7,249 nucleotides of DNA from an uncultured Rhizobiaceae group bacterium (GTDB lineage: Bacteria; Pseudomonadota; Alphaproteobacteria; Rhizobiales; Rhizobiaceae), in assembly GCA_937944075.1 (NCBI GenBank), contig CALDZZ010000101.1:1-7249 (forward strand). Direction: 5' to 3'. The position numbers were made by a program, and so were the translations under genes. The notes under the pieces were generated by a model. It saw nothing but the letters and a program-made list of their open reading frames with translations, ran no database searches and was not told where the DNA came from. This document shows, piece after piece, positions 1-6,546 of this stretch. The stretch's first letter is position 1. Each line of letters begins with the position of its first letter.

Positions 1-1371
1 CAGGTGTTGGTTCAATGTCGCCCGGAGTTGATTACGCGCACGTTTGAAAGTCTTGAAGGGGCGAACAAGCCGATCGTGCATTTTTATAATTCAACGTCAG
101 AGCTTCAGCGCCGTGTGGTCTTTGGCCAGGACCGTGCAGGCATCAAGCAGATTGCGGTGGATGCGGCGAAGATGATCCGCGATATGGCAGAAAAAGCTGG
201 TGGCGGTTACCGTTTTGAGTATTCGCCTGAGAGTTTCACCGGAACCGAGCTTGAGTTCGCGCTTGAGATTTGTAATGCGGTTGAAGAGGTGATGCAGCCG
301 ACACCGGATGACAAGTTGATTTTCAACCTGCCTGCAACCGTGGAGATGTCGACGCCTAACATTCACGCAGACCAGATCGAGTGGATGTCGCGCAATTTGA
401 ACAATCGCGAAAGCATTATCTTGTCGCTTCACCCGCATAATGACCGTGGCACAGGCATCGCTGCGACAGAGCTTGGCTTGATGGCGGGTGCTGACCGCGT
501 TGAGGGAACCCTGTTTGGTAATGGTGAACGCACGGGCAATGTGGATTTGGTGACGCTGGCGCTTAACATGTTCACCCAAGGGGTGGATCCGCAACTGGAT
601 TGTTCTGACATCAACCGCATGAAAGAGACCTATGAATATTGCAACCAGTTGCGTATTCCAGAGCGTCATCCTTATGTGGGCGAGCTGGTTTATACTGCTT
701 TCTCCGGTTCGCATCAGGATGCGATCAACAAGGGCATGAAGGCGCTTGAAAAAGCCAACAAGCCGCTATGGGAAGTGCCTTATCTGCCAATTGATCCGGA
801 GGATGTGGGACGTAATTATGAAGCGATAATTCGCATCAACTCGCAATCCGGCAAGGGCGGGATCGCCTATATCATGGCGCAGGACTACGGCATCAACCTG
901 CCGCGTAATCTGCAAATAGAAATGCGTGAACTGGTTCAAAGAATTACGGATGAAGAAGGCGTGGAGCTGCCATCCTCTCGCATCCATGAAGTGTTTCAGG
1001 AGGCCTATGTCAAACAACCTGATGCGCGCCTTAAGTTTGTTGATCATTCCACCACACTTGCGGGCGAAACAGGCTCTGGCCTGCGCAACCTGGAAGCGGT
1101 TATCAAGGATGCCGGCAAGGAGGTCACGATCAAGGGGCAGGGCACCGGGCCGATTGACGGATTTGTCGATGCGCTGACAAAGCACATGGGCGTTGAGATT
1201 GCCGTCATTGATTATTCCGAGCACACACTACGCCCAGGCGCAGATGCTTCTGCCATTTGCTACATGGAAACCGAAGTCAACGGCAAAAAGGTTTTTGGCG
1301 TTGGGGTCAATTCAAACATCGTGGCTGCCTCACTGGAAGCGCTTGTAAGTGCGGTTAACAGGGCGGCATAG
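1..1371 (+). CDS. leuA: 2-isopropylmalate synthase, 5'-truncated by the window edge
   Basis: This enzyme condenses acetyl-CoA with 2-oxoisovalerate to give 2-isopropylmalate, the first committed step of leucine biosynthesis in the cytoplasm. Reading from base 1 the frame is open (QVLVQCRPELI) for 456 codons to TAG at 1369-1371. The family's long form is about 560 residues, so roughly 100 N-terminal residues, including the first metal-binding Asp, lie outside the window. Numbering from the first codon, the metal ligands in SLHPHNDRG are H144 and H146, the GNGERTGNV loop gives N180, YSPES gives E77 and SGSHQDA gives H238. Their spacing matches H285, H287, N321, E218 and H379 of the Mycobacterium tuberculosis enzyme (recalled numbering). 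The C-terminal part from about residue 330 is the leucine-binding regulatory domain, with its GTGPIDGFVDAL motif, so feedback inhibition by leucine is expected. The GTG at 4 is internal and not the start. The aminotransferase gene follows 4 bases downstream. Confidence 0.96.
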   Translation, partial: QVLVQCRPELITRTFESLEGANKPIVHFYNSTSELQRRVVFGQDRAGIKQIAVDAAKMIRDMAEKAGGGYRFEYSPESFTGTELEFALEICNAVEEVMQPTPDDKLIFNLPATVEMSTPNIHADQIEWMSRNLNNRESIILSLHPHNDRGTGIAATELGLMAGADRVEGTLFGNGERTGNVDLVTLALNMFTQGVDPQLDCSDINRMKETYEYCNQLRIPERHPYVGELVYTAFSGSHQDAINKGMKALEKANKPLWEVPYLPIDPEDVGRNYEAIIRINSQSGKGGIAYIMAQDYGINLPRNLQIEMRELVQRITDEEGVELPSSRIHEVFQEAYVKQPDARLKFVDHSTTLAGETGSGLRNLEAVIKDAGKEVTIKGQGTGPIDGFVDALTKHMGVEIAVIDYSEHTLRPGADASAICYMETEVNGKKVFGVGVNSNIVAASLEALVSAVNRAA

Positions 1372-1375
1372 CCAC

Positions 1376-2281
1376 ATGGGTGTTGATCTTTCAAAGGGTG
1401 CTGCGTGGATGAATGGGGAAATTATCCCCATTCAGGACGCAAAGATTTCTGTTCTGGACTGGGGGCTGACGCGCTCGGACATTACCTATGACGTGGTGCA
1501 TGTGTGGGAGGGGAAGTTCTTCCGCATCGATGATTATCTTGATCGCTTCATGGTTTCCATCGAAAAACTGCGTCTGGATATTCCCCAATCCAGAGCGGAT
1601 ATCAAACGCATTCTGCATGAGATGGTTGGTGCCTCCGGACTACAGTCCGCCTATGTTTCCATGGTGGCCAGCCGCGGCACGCCATCTGTGCCAGGCACGC
1701 GGGACCCGAGGCTTACCAATAATCATTTCTATGCGTGGGTTGTGCCTTTTATCTGGGTCATTCCGCAAGAGGTGGCCAAGCGGGGTGCGCATATTCTGTT
1801 GAGCGAAAGTGCCACACGCATTGGCATGAAATCGGTCGATGCCACGGTCAAGAATTATCATTGGGGCGACATGACAAAAGGTCTCTTTGAGGCGCTGGAC
1901 GCAGGTTATGACACAGCAATTCTGCTCGACGATGATGGCTTTGTAACCGAAGGGCCAGGTTTCAACATATTTGCAATTGTCGATGGCAAGGTGATTACAC
2001 CACGCTCTGGAATGCTGGAAGGCATTTCACGCAGAACCGTGCTGGAGATTTGCGCTGAATTGGGGCTTCCTCATGAGGTCAAGGATATTACGGCAGAAGA
2101 ATTCCTTTCTGCCGAAGAGGTTTTCACGGCAACTACGGCCGGAGGGCCGGTCCCGGTAACGCGGGTGAATGACCGGATTTTGGGCAATGATGTTCCAGGA
2201 CCCATGGCCGAGCAAATTACCAAAACCTATTGGGACTGGCATGAGCGAACCGAGTTGACAGAGACCATAACATACGACTGA
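1376..2281 (+). CDS. PLP-dependent class IV aminotransferase, resembling (R)-amine / branched-chain transaminases
   Basis: A fold-type IV PLP enzyme of 301 residues that moves an amino group between an amine or amino acid and a 2-oxoacid. The PLP-binding lysine is K159 in TVKNYHWGD. E192 in TEGPGFNIF should contact the pyridine nitrogen, R50 (FFRIDD) and the TTAGGPVPVT loop near 254-263 should bind phosphate. Segments SDITYDVVHVWEGKFF, FIWVIP, WGDMTKGLFEA and TTAGG closely parallel the fungal (R)-selective amine transaminase of Aspergillus terreus (recalled). At the positions of its H55, Y60, V62, F115 and E117 this protein has R33, Y38, V40, Y93 and S95. The start at 1376 keeps the KGAAW segment typical of relatives; an in-frame GTG at 1349 would overlap leuA. 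It is tightly coupled to leuA (4-base gap), so it may act on leucine or its keto acid, but the substrate cannot be read from the sequence. Annotation as branched-chain or D-amino acid transaminase is equally possible. Confidence 0.9.
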   Translation: MGVDLSKGAAWMNGEIIPIQDAKISVLDWGLTRSDITYDVVHVWEGKFFRIDDYLDRFMVSIEKLRLDIPQSRADIKRILHEMVGASGLQSAYVSMVASRGTPSVPGTRDPRLTNNHFYAWVVPFIWVIPQEVAKRGAHILLSESATRIGMKSVDATVKNYHWGDMTKGLFEALDAGYDTAILLDDDGFVTEGPGFNIFAIVDGKVITPRSGMLEGISRRTVLEICAELGLPHEVKDITAEEFLSAEEVFTATTAGGPVPVTRVNDRILGNDVPGPMAEQITKTYWDWHERTELTETITYD

Positions 2282-2301
2282 TCCGACTTGCGCAGCTTGA
2301 A

Positions 2302-2328
2302 GCCCTGCTGAAACAAGTTCAGCAGAGC
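2302..2328. terminator. Hairpin between converging genes, possible terminator of the leuA operon
   Basis: CTGCTGAA at 2305-2312 and TTCAGCAG at 2318-2325 form a perfect 8-bp inverted repeat around the loop ACAAG. Two more G-C pairs follow beyond one mismatch (2302-2303 with 2327-2328). It lies 21 bases after the aminotransferase stop and before the 3' end of the converging EF-hand gene, the expected place for a terminator serving one or both. There is only a weak T tract on the + side (CATCTTTGCGTT) and none on the - side, so it may instead be an RNA 3'-end stabiliser. Confidence 0.4.
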
Positions 2329-2359
2329 CATCTTTGCGTTGCCTCAGATCGTGCCGACG

Positions 2360-2581
2360 TTACTGCGTGGCAGCAGCATATTCATCGATGTCGAGGGCGC
2401 CATCTGCATTCTGGTCAGCGGCTTCAAACTGCTGCTTTGTCCAGGGCAGGCCTGCTGCACCGGCCTCTGCCAGTGTGATGCCTCCGCTTTGATCCACATC
2501 GATACTTTCAAAGCTTGTTTGTGCAAATGCATTACCAATTGCAAAGCAGGAAAGTGTTAGTGCCAGAATAAGTTTCTTCAT
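2360..2581 (-). CDS. Small exported EF-hand calcium-binding protein
   Basis: A 73-residue protein with a Sec-type signal peptide: MKK, a hydrophobic core LILALTLSCFAIG, and a likely cleavage after NAFA at residue 20, leaving about 53 mature residues in the periplasm. Two canonical 12-residue EF-hand loops follow. Loop 1 is D28-E39 (ligand positions D28, D30, S32, with G33, I35, E39). Loop 2 is D56-E67 (D56, N58, D60, G61, L63, D64, E67). All key ligands are present, so both loops should bind Ca2+. The mature protein is essentially one EF-hand pair with the spacer EAGAAGLPWTKQQFEAA. The start is secured by a strong ribosome site, AGAGGAG, 9 bases upstream. It is transcribed divergently from the L,D-transpeptidase gene and converges on the leuA operon. 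A specific role (calcium buffer, sensor or envelope partner) cannot be assigned. Confidence 0.88.
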   Translation of the reverse strand: MKKLILALTLSCFAIGNAFAQTSFESIDVDQSGGITLAEAGAAGLPWTKQQFEAADQNADGALDIDEYAAATQ

Positions 2582-2590
2582 GATTTTAGT

Positions 2591-2597
2591 CTCCTCT
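2591..2597 (-). promoter_or_regulatory. Ribosome binding site of the EF-hand gene
   Basis: On the - strand this reads AGAGGAG, 9 bases before the ATG at 2581. It is the clearest Shine-Dalgarno sequence in the window and fixes the start, supporting the small ORF as a real gene. Confidence 0.75.
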
Positions 2598-2844
2598 ATT
2601 TAACCGCCAATTGCAGGATTGCCATCAGCGGTTACCGCAAAGGATGAGGGCTGATTGCGGCATGTTTCAGCAGAATTTTCGGTGATTTTCCGGCCGTGAA
2701 ATCAAAGCATGTTTCATCACGTAATATATCCGTTTGTGATTTTTGCCCGATTTCAATTCACTTTTGCGACAGTTTTCTTCTTGCTCATTTCATCTCTTGG
2801 CGATTTGTATTAAGGTTTGTCAAAATCTCAAACCGGAAGAAAAC
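2598..2844. promoter_or_regulatory. Divergent control region with short repeats
   Basis: This non-coding stretch separates the EF-hand gene (-) from the L,D-transpeptidase gene (+) and must hold both promoters. Near the EF-hand side the half-site ACCGC/GCGGT occurs three times: TAACCGC at 2601-2607, its inverse GCGGTTA at 2628-2634, and the palindrome GCGGTTACCGC at 2628-2638. Further in, the 10-mer GCATGTTTCA occurs twice in direct orientation at 2660-2669 and 2708-2717; the second copy also closes the inverted pair TGAAA-N11-TTTCA (2697-2717). The 2740-2820 part is T-rich. No -35/-10 pair with convincing spacing was found on either strand, so promoter positions are not assigned. Confidence 0.4.
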
Positions 2845-4185
2845 ATGACCCTTGATTTAAACCGAAGAAGCTTCCTTGGTGCTTCCATGGCATTTGGCTT
2901 TGCCGCTGCTACAACACCTGTCAATGCAGCGAATGTTTCAGCCGTTTTAAGAGGGGATGCACTCAAGTTCAATGGTGCCGTGGTTGATCTCGATCCACTC
3001 AAGAAATACTACAGGGGAAGGCTAGGCAAGGGCATTTGGACTGGCAGAAAAGGTCTGAACAAGAAAGGTGTTGAGCTGATCAAGGTCGTTCAATCTGCCC
3101 GTTCTGATGGGCTTGAGCCTCGTGATTACATTTCAGCACTTCCAAAAAACATACAGTCCTTGAGTGGCAAGGAGCTAGCTGCTGCGGAGTTATATCTTTC
3201 GCAGGCTTTCTGGAAGTTTGGCCGTGATCTGTCTGCCGGACGCACGACCCCCGCTGTCTCTGAACCGGACATAATCATTTCCCGCAAGAAAGCTGATATC
3301 AAGGGCTGGCTGGATGTTGCGCGCAAGAAAGGACCTGCCAAGGTCATTGCGCAATTACGCCCAGGCCATCCCCAGTACCTTGCATTGCGCAAGGCGCTTT
3401 CAAGCGCCAAGGGAGCAAAAGCTCGTCAGATCATCGTCAATATGGAGCGCTGGCGCTGGCTGCCGCGCTCATTGGGTAAAAAACACGTTATGGTCAATCA
3501 GGCAGCTTTTGAAGTTCAGGTAGTTGATGGTGGACGGGTGATTGATCGTCGTCGTGTTGTTGTAGGCAAGCCCTATCACAAGACGCCCATGTTTTCACAC
3601 ACCATCCAGTATGCCGATTTTAATCCCACTTGGACAGTACCGCGCTCCATTGCGGGTAATGAAATCCTGCCTAAATTGCGCAAGGACCCTGGTTATCTTG
3701 AGCGTAATAATTACAAGGTTCATACCAGCTGGAAAGCTGATGCACCTGTCATGAACCCGCATTCCGTTGACTGGAATGCGGTCAATGGCAAGAAATTCCC
3801 ATACAAGATTGTCCAGCAGCCCGGTGAAAACAATGCGCTTGGGCAAGTGAAAATAATGTTTCCCAACAAGTTCAATGTTTACCTGCACGACACACAAGCC
3901 AAAAACCTTTTCTCCAAAAAGGCTCGCGCTTTCTCGCATGGCTGTATTCGTGTACAGGACCCGCTTCAATTTGCTGAAAAAGTATTTGGCAAGCGCGCCT
4001 TGAGCGTAGGTAAAATGAAGAAAATTCTTTCAAACCCGCAAACGCAACGGGTAAACATCAAGAAGCCTGTGCCGGTTCACCTGGCATATTTTACCGCCTG
4101 GGTCGAAGGGGGAAAAGTCACGTTTCACAAGGATGTTTACGGCCGTGACAAGCTGGTCAGCAATATTCTGTTTGGCCGAGCCTGA
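2845..4185 (+). CDS. Tat-exported L,D-transpeptidase (YkuD catalytic domain, YcbB/LdtD-like)
   Basis: A 446-residue periplasmic enzyme expected to form 3-3 cross-links in peptidoglycan or attach proteins to it. The N-terminus MTLDLNRRSFLGASMAFGF carries a twin-arginine motif (R7, R8), a short hydrophobic stretch and a likely cleavage near VNAA at 28-29, so export is probably by Tat, as a folded protein. Residues about 45-200 form the helical scaffold typical of the YcbB group. The YkuD domain begins near KKHVMVNQAAFEVQVVD (about 213) and holds YKIVQQPGENNALGQVK, FPNKFNVYLHDT with H348, and SHGCIRVQDP with H365, nucleophile C367 and R369. All catalytic residues are intact. Escherichia coli YcbB is about 615 residues; no separate peptidoglycan-binding domain is evident here. 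I chose the ATG at 2845, with GGAAGA just upstream and the Tat motif at the proper distance, over an in-frame upstream start at 2743. The unknown membrane-anchored gene follows after 97 bases. Confidence 0.93.
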   Translation: MTLDLNRRSFLGASMAFGFAAATTPVNAANVSAVLRGDALKFNGAVVDLDPLKKYYRGRLGKGIWTGRKGLNKKGVELIKVVQSARSDGLEPRDYISALPKNIQSLSGKELAAAELYLSQAFWKFGRDLSAGRTTPAVSEPDIIISRKKADIKGWLDVARKKGPAKVIAQLRPGHPQYLALRKALSSAKGAKARQIIVNMERWRWLPRSLGKKHVMVNQAAFEVQVVDGGRVIDRRRVVVGKPYHKTPMFSHTIQYADFNPTWTVPRSIAGNEILPKLRKDPGYLERNNYKVHTSWKADAPVMNPHSVDWNAVNGKKFPYKIVQQPGENNALGQVKIMFPNKFNVYLHDTQAKNLFSKKARAFSHGCIRVQDPLQFAEKVFGKRALSVGKMKKILSNPQTQRVNIKKPVPVHLAYFTAWVEGGKVTFHKDVYGRDKLVSNILFGRA

Positions 4186-4282
4186 TCAGTCAGTTTGCTG
4201 AAAACTAGAATTGTTTTCTTGCAATCGTGCTTATATTACCCAAATATCTTGGTTAACAGGATGTAAACAGTGAGTACAGGGT

Positions 4283-5023
4283 ATGATCGATCAGGATTTG
4301 GAAGCAAAGGATATAGAACAGCGTGTTCATGATCTAAATCGGGCAATGCGTAAAATCCGGACTGCGCAAGCAGATAAGGATGATGTTGTCGTTGAATTGA
4401 AAAATACCCGAATATCAAGGCTTGAACTTTTATATGAAGACATCAAGCCGGTTCAGGATGATATCCCTTACGACAATGAGCAATTCGAGTTTGCCCTGGC
4501 AAAAAGTGAACCCCCCAGACTATGGATTGACATGACGTCCTTTGTGAGAATGGGTGAAGATGGCCGTGAGTATGAGTTTGTAAAAGATACCCGAATGGGC
4601 CGTGTCATCCTGGGCAATAGCAGCAATCGCCAGAAGATTGGCGAAGTCGTTACCGACTATGTTGCCGAGCGGCTTTTGGAAAGGGAACGAATGATTGAAG
4701 GTGAGTGGCTTTCACTCTCTCACATGATTGATGCGCAATCCCGCTACAGACCTGAGGATAAAAAAGAGCTTCGCCATAACCCAGACGAGCAAAATGAAAC
4801 CGTAGCGGATGCACATTCTGATGTGCAAGTGAACACTAAACGAAATTCTGTTTTTCGTGATCTTGCCCAAAATGAAACGGTAAATTCTGCTGTTGGAGCG
4901 CCTAAACATTCCTCGCTATGGTTGTTGATGTGGTTTGTTTTGGGGCTTTTGGGGGGCGCTGCGGTTTTGTTTATTCTGTTCTGGTTTGGTCTCACCGACC
5001 AGATTGTGCAAATGGTGCGCTGA
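4283..5023 (+). CDS. Unrecognised protein with a single C-terminal membrane segment
   Basis: I do not recognise this 246-residue protein. Residues 1-60 are charged and likely helical (EQRVHDLNRAMRKIRTAQADKDD), possibly a short coiled coil. Residues 78-137 are the most domain-like part: PPRLWIDMTSFVRMGEDGRE, then FVKDTRMGRVILGN and a helix VVTDYVAERLLERER. Residues 150-208 are polar, low in hydrophobics and probably disordered. One strongly hydrophobic segment (about 212-235, LWLLMWFVLGLLGGAAVLFI) lies 11 residues before the end. There is no signal peptide, so it is probably tail-anchored in the inner membrane with the bulk cytoplasmic. A TGA at 4271-4273 blocks extension, making ATG 4283 the first start; its ribosome site (CAGGG) is weak and very close. 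It follows the L,D-transpeptidase by 97 bases and may be co-transcribed, hinting at an envelope role. Its last 32 bases overlap the converging phosphoesterase gene. Confidence 0.8.
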   Translation: MIDQDLEAKDIEQRVHDLNRAMRKIRTAQADKDDVVVELKNTRISRLELLYEDIKPVQDDIPYDNEQFEFALAKSEPPRLWIDMTSFVRMGEDGREYEFVKDTRMGRVILGNSSNRQKIGEVVTDYVAERLLERERMIEGEWLSLSHMIDAQSRYRPEDKKELRHNPDEQNETVADAHSDVQVNTKRNSVFRDLAQNETVNSAVGAPKHSSLWLLMWFVLGLLGGAAVLFILFWFGLTDQIVQMVR

Positions 5024-5906
5024 AACGTTGGCTTGAGATCAGGCCAACACCATCCTTTTCATTGGTGAAGCCGTATTCCTCAAAACCTGTTTCCCAACCG
5101 GTTTTTTCCCTGGTGATTGAAAACAGATTATATTGACCAGCCGGTTTGTGCCCGCCAGGTGCATTGCCGGCTGCAGGTACGCAAATCACCGGAACATCAC
5201 CCAATGGCCCTTCAATATGGTTTTTGGTATCAAGATGCGTGTGACCGTGAAGGATAAGCTCTGCACCATGGGTTTTGATAACATCCCTGAATTCTTCCTG
5301 ACCGATCAGCCGTTTGTACCAGGGGGTGGCGTCCGCAATGGGAGGATGATGGATCATGACGATCCGGTACATATCTTTTGTTTGGTCGAGTATCTGCGCA
5401 AGGCGCTCTGCCTGCTTTTTTCTGAAATAACCCGTTGCAAAAAAGGGCAGGGTTGCTTCTGCCGAATTGCAGGCGATGATTGCAATGTCGTCGCGTTTTC
5501 TCAGGATTGGATAGTCGTTCGCGGTTGAGATAATCTTGTCGTCGCTTGATAAATAGGGCGCCCATTTTCTGATTGATTTTTGCAGGGAGCCTGGCAAATA
5601 GGCATCATGATTGCCGCAATTGGCGGTGACATTTTCCGGTTCTCCAAGAAGTTTCAGAAAGCTGTGTGCCATGTCAAATTCCTCCGGCAGGGATAGGTTC
5701 ATCAAATCACCTGTCACGAGGATATGGTCAATGGGCTTGCTTTGTATGTCACCAATGATGCCGCCTAGATAATCGCCGGCCAGAACGCTTTTGCGGTTTA
5801 ACTTCCAGTTTAGATATCCTGTGATACGCTTGTTTGCCAATTGGTGTAATTTCACCTTTGGCAAGGGCCCGAGATGGACATCTGATATATGGGCTATACG
5901 ATACAT
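4992..5906 (-). CDS. Calcineurin-like metallophosphoesterase
   Basis: A 304-residue cytoplasmic phosphoesterase with a dinuclear metal site. All signature blocks are present in order: D9 and H11 in HISDVHLG, D67 in VTGDL, N99, H100 and D101 in GNHD, the MIHHPP histidines at 186-187, and H220, H222 and H224 in LHGHTH. The N-terminus HISDVHLGPLP followed by KRITGYLNWKLNR is typical of an alphaproteobacterial subfamily that I recall only as an uncharacterised metallophosphoesterase. Substrates in this superfamily range from cyclic nucleotides and nucleotide lipids to protein phosphates and cannot be chosen here. The start at 5906 (MYRIAHISD) is preferred because the fold begins there; 12 more in-frame residues upstream (to 5942) look unrelated and no good ribosome site marks either. 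It is divergent from the Nudix gene (73-base gap) and overlaps the upstream + strand gene tail to tail. Confidence 0.92.
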   Translation of the reverse strand: MYRIAHISDVHLGPLPKVKLHQLANKRITGYLNWKLNRKSVLAGDYLGGIIGDIQSKPIDHILVTGDLMNLSLPEEFDMAHSFLKLLGEPENVTANCGNHDAYLPGSLQKSIRKWAPYLSSDDKIISTANDYPILRKRDDIAIIACNSAEATLPFFATGYFRKKQAERLAQILDQTKDMYRIVMIHHPPIADATPWYKRLIGQEEFRDVIKTHGAELILHGHTHLDTKNHIEGPLGDVPVICVPAAGNAPGGHKPAGQYNLFSITREKTGWETGFEEYGFTNEKDGVGLISSQRFSAPFAQSGR

Positions 5907-5979
5907 GACTGACTGCTTACTACTGCATGTGCAATGCGGCAAGGTCGAAATTCAATCTTATATATGACAAGATCCTCTT

Positions 5980-6441
5980 ATGGCTGACAATAAAATACTT
6001 CGAAAACTGTTCCACACCTTCTTTCTTTTTTCACGTCCGATGACACTTGGTGTGCGGGTTATTGTTGAAAATGAAAAACAGGAAGTTCTGTTGGTCAAAC
6101 ATACCTATGTGGAAGGCTGGTACCTGCCTGGAGGGGGCGTGGAAAAAGGGGAAACGCTTGCACAAACTGCAATCAAGGAATTGCGTGAGGAAACTGGCAT
6201 AGAGACAATCAGCAAGCCCAGGCTGATTTCCGTTCATAAAAACGAGTCTGCATCAAATCGCGATCATGTTGCCTTGCTGCATGTGGAGGAGTGGCAACAA
6301 TCCGAGGCTTTCTCGCCGAATCGTGAAATCAGTGAAATGAGATTTTTCCCGATTGATGGGTTGCCTGATGATATCACAAGGGGCAATCTGAGCCGCTTGC
6401 GCGAAGTCTATTTCAGTGAACCCCTGTCTGAATACTGGTGA
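5980..6441 (+). CDS. Nudix family hydrolase
   Basis: A 153-residue hydrolase of nucleoside-diphosphate-linked compounds. The Nudix box runs from G52 to I74: G52-x5-E58-x7-K66-E67-L68-R69-E70-E71-T72-G73-I74. The Mg2+-binding glutamates E67, E70 and E71 are intact, while the consensus Arg before the first of them is Lys (K66). The preceding GWYLPGGGV strand-loop is canonical. The N-terminus has a hydrophobic, basic patch (KLFHTFFLFSRPMTLGVRV) often seen in rhizobial relatives, with the core starting at TLGVRV. The start at 5980 keeps this patch; the ATG at 6040 is a less likely alternative. No strong ribosome site precedes either. It is divergently transcribed from the metallophosphoesterase and shares its 73-base upstream region. 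Residues alone do not tell whether it acts on oxidised nucleotides, NDP-sugars or other substrates. Confidence 0.93.
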   Translation: MADNKILRKLFHTFFLFSRPMTLGVRVIVENEKQEVLLVKHTYVEGWYLPGGGVEKGETLAQTAIKELREETGIETISKPRLISVHKNESASNRDHVALLHVEEWQQSEAFSPNREISEMRFFPIDGLPDDITRGNLSRLREVYFSEPLSEYW

Positions 6442-6491
6442 GTCACTGCTGGAAGCTTTTTCAATAAACCTGCATGAAGTGAATTTTCGGA

Positions 6492-6518
6492 TAGACGAAT
6501 GCAAATGTGCATGATAAT
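6492..6518 (+). promoter_or_regulatory. Possible promoter for the leader-GNAT unit
   Basis: GATAAT at 6513-6518 matches five of six bases of the -10 consensus. TAGACG at 6492-6497 is a partial -35 (four of six), with a short 15-base spacer. Transcription would start near 6525, just before the ribosome site of the small leader ORF. The position is sensible but the -35 is weak, so this is tentative. Confidence 0.3.
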
Positions 6519-6546
6519 GAGCTGACATTCGAAGAGAGAATATACG

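Noticed and set aside
97..714. Long open frame on the - strand within leuA (205 codons)
   Set aside because: It lies antisense to a clearly conserved enzyme, has no recognisable motif or signal, and is explained by codon bias of the + strand gene.
2743..2844. 34-codon upstream extension of the L,D-transpeptidase frame
   Set aside because: It would bury the Tat signal inside the protein; the ATG at 2845 puts the RR motif at residues 7-8 and has GGAAGA upstream.
3393..3408. Perfect inverted repeat GGCGCTT/AAGCGCC in the L,D-transpeptidase gene
   Set aside because: It falls within conserved-looking coding sequence (KALSSAK), has no T tract and has no neighbouring structure; most likely coincidental.
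4206..4240. TATATT at 4232-4237 as a -10 for the unknown membrane protein gene
   Set aside because: No -35-like sequence lies at a normal spacing (best TTGTTT at 15 bases), so the gene may simply be read from the upstream promoter.
5133..5528. 131-codon open frame on the + strand inside the metallophosphoesterase gene
   Set aside because: Shadow frame; the - strand frame carries every catalytic motif of the family.
5907..5942. 12-residue N-terminal extension of the metallophosphoesterase (MPHCTCSSKQSV)
   Set aside because: The conserved fold begins at MYRIAHISD; the extension is unlike the family and would cut further into the divergent promoter region.
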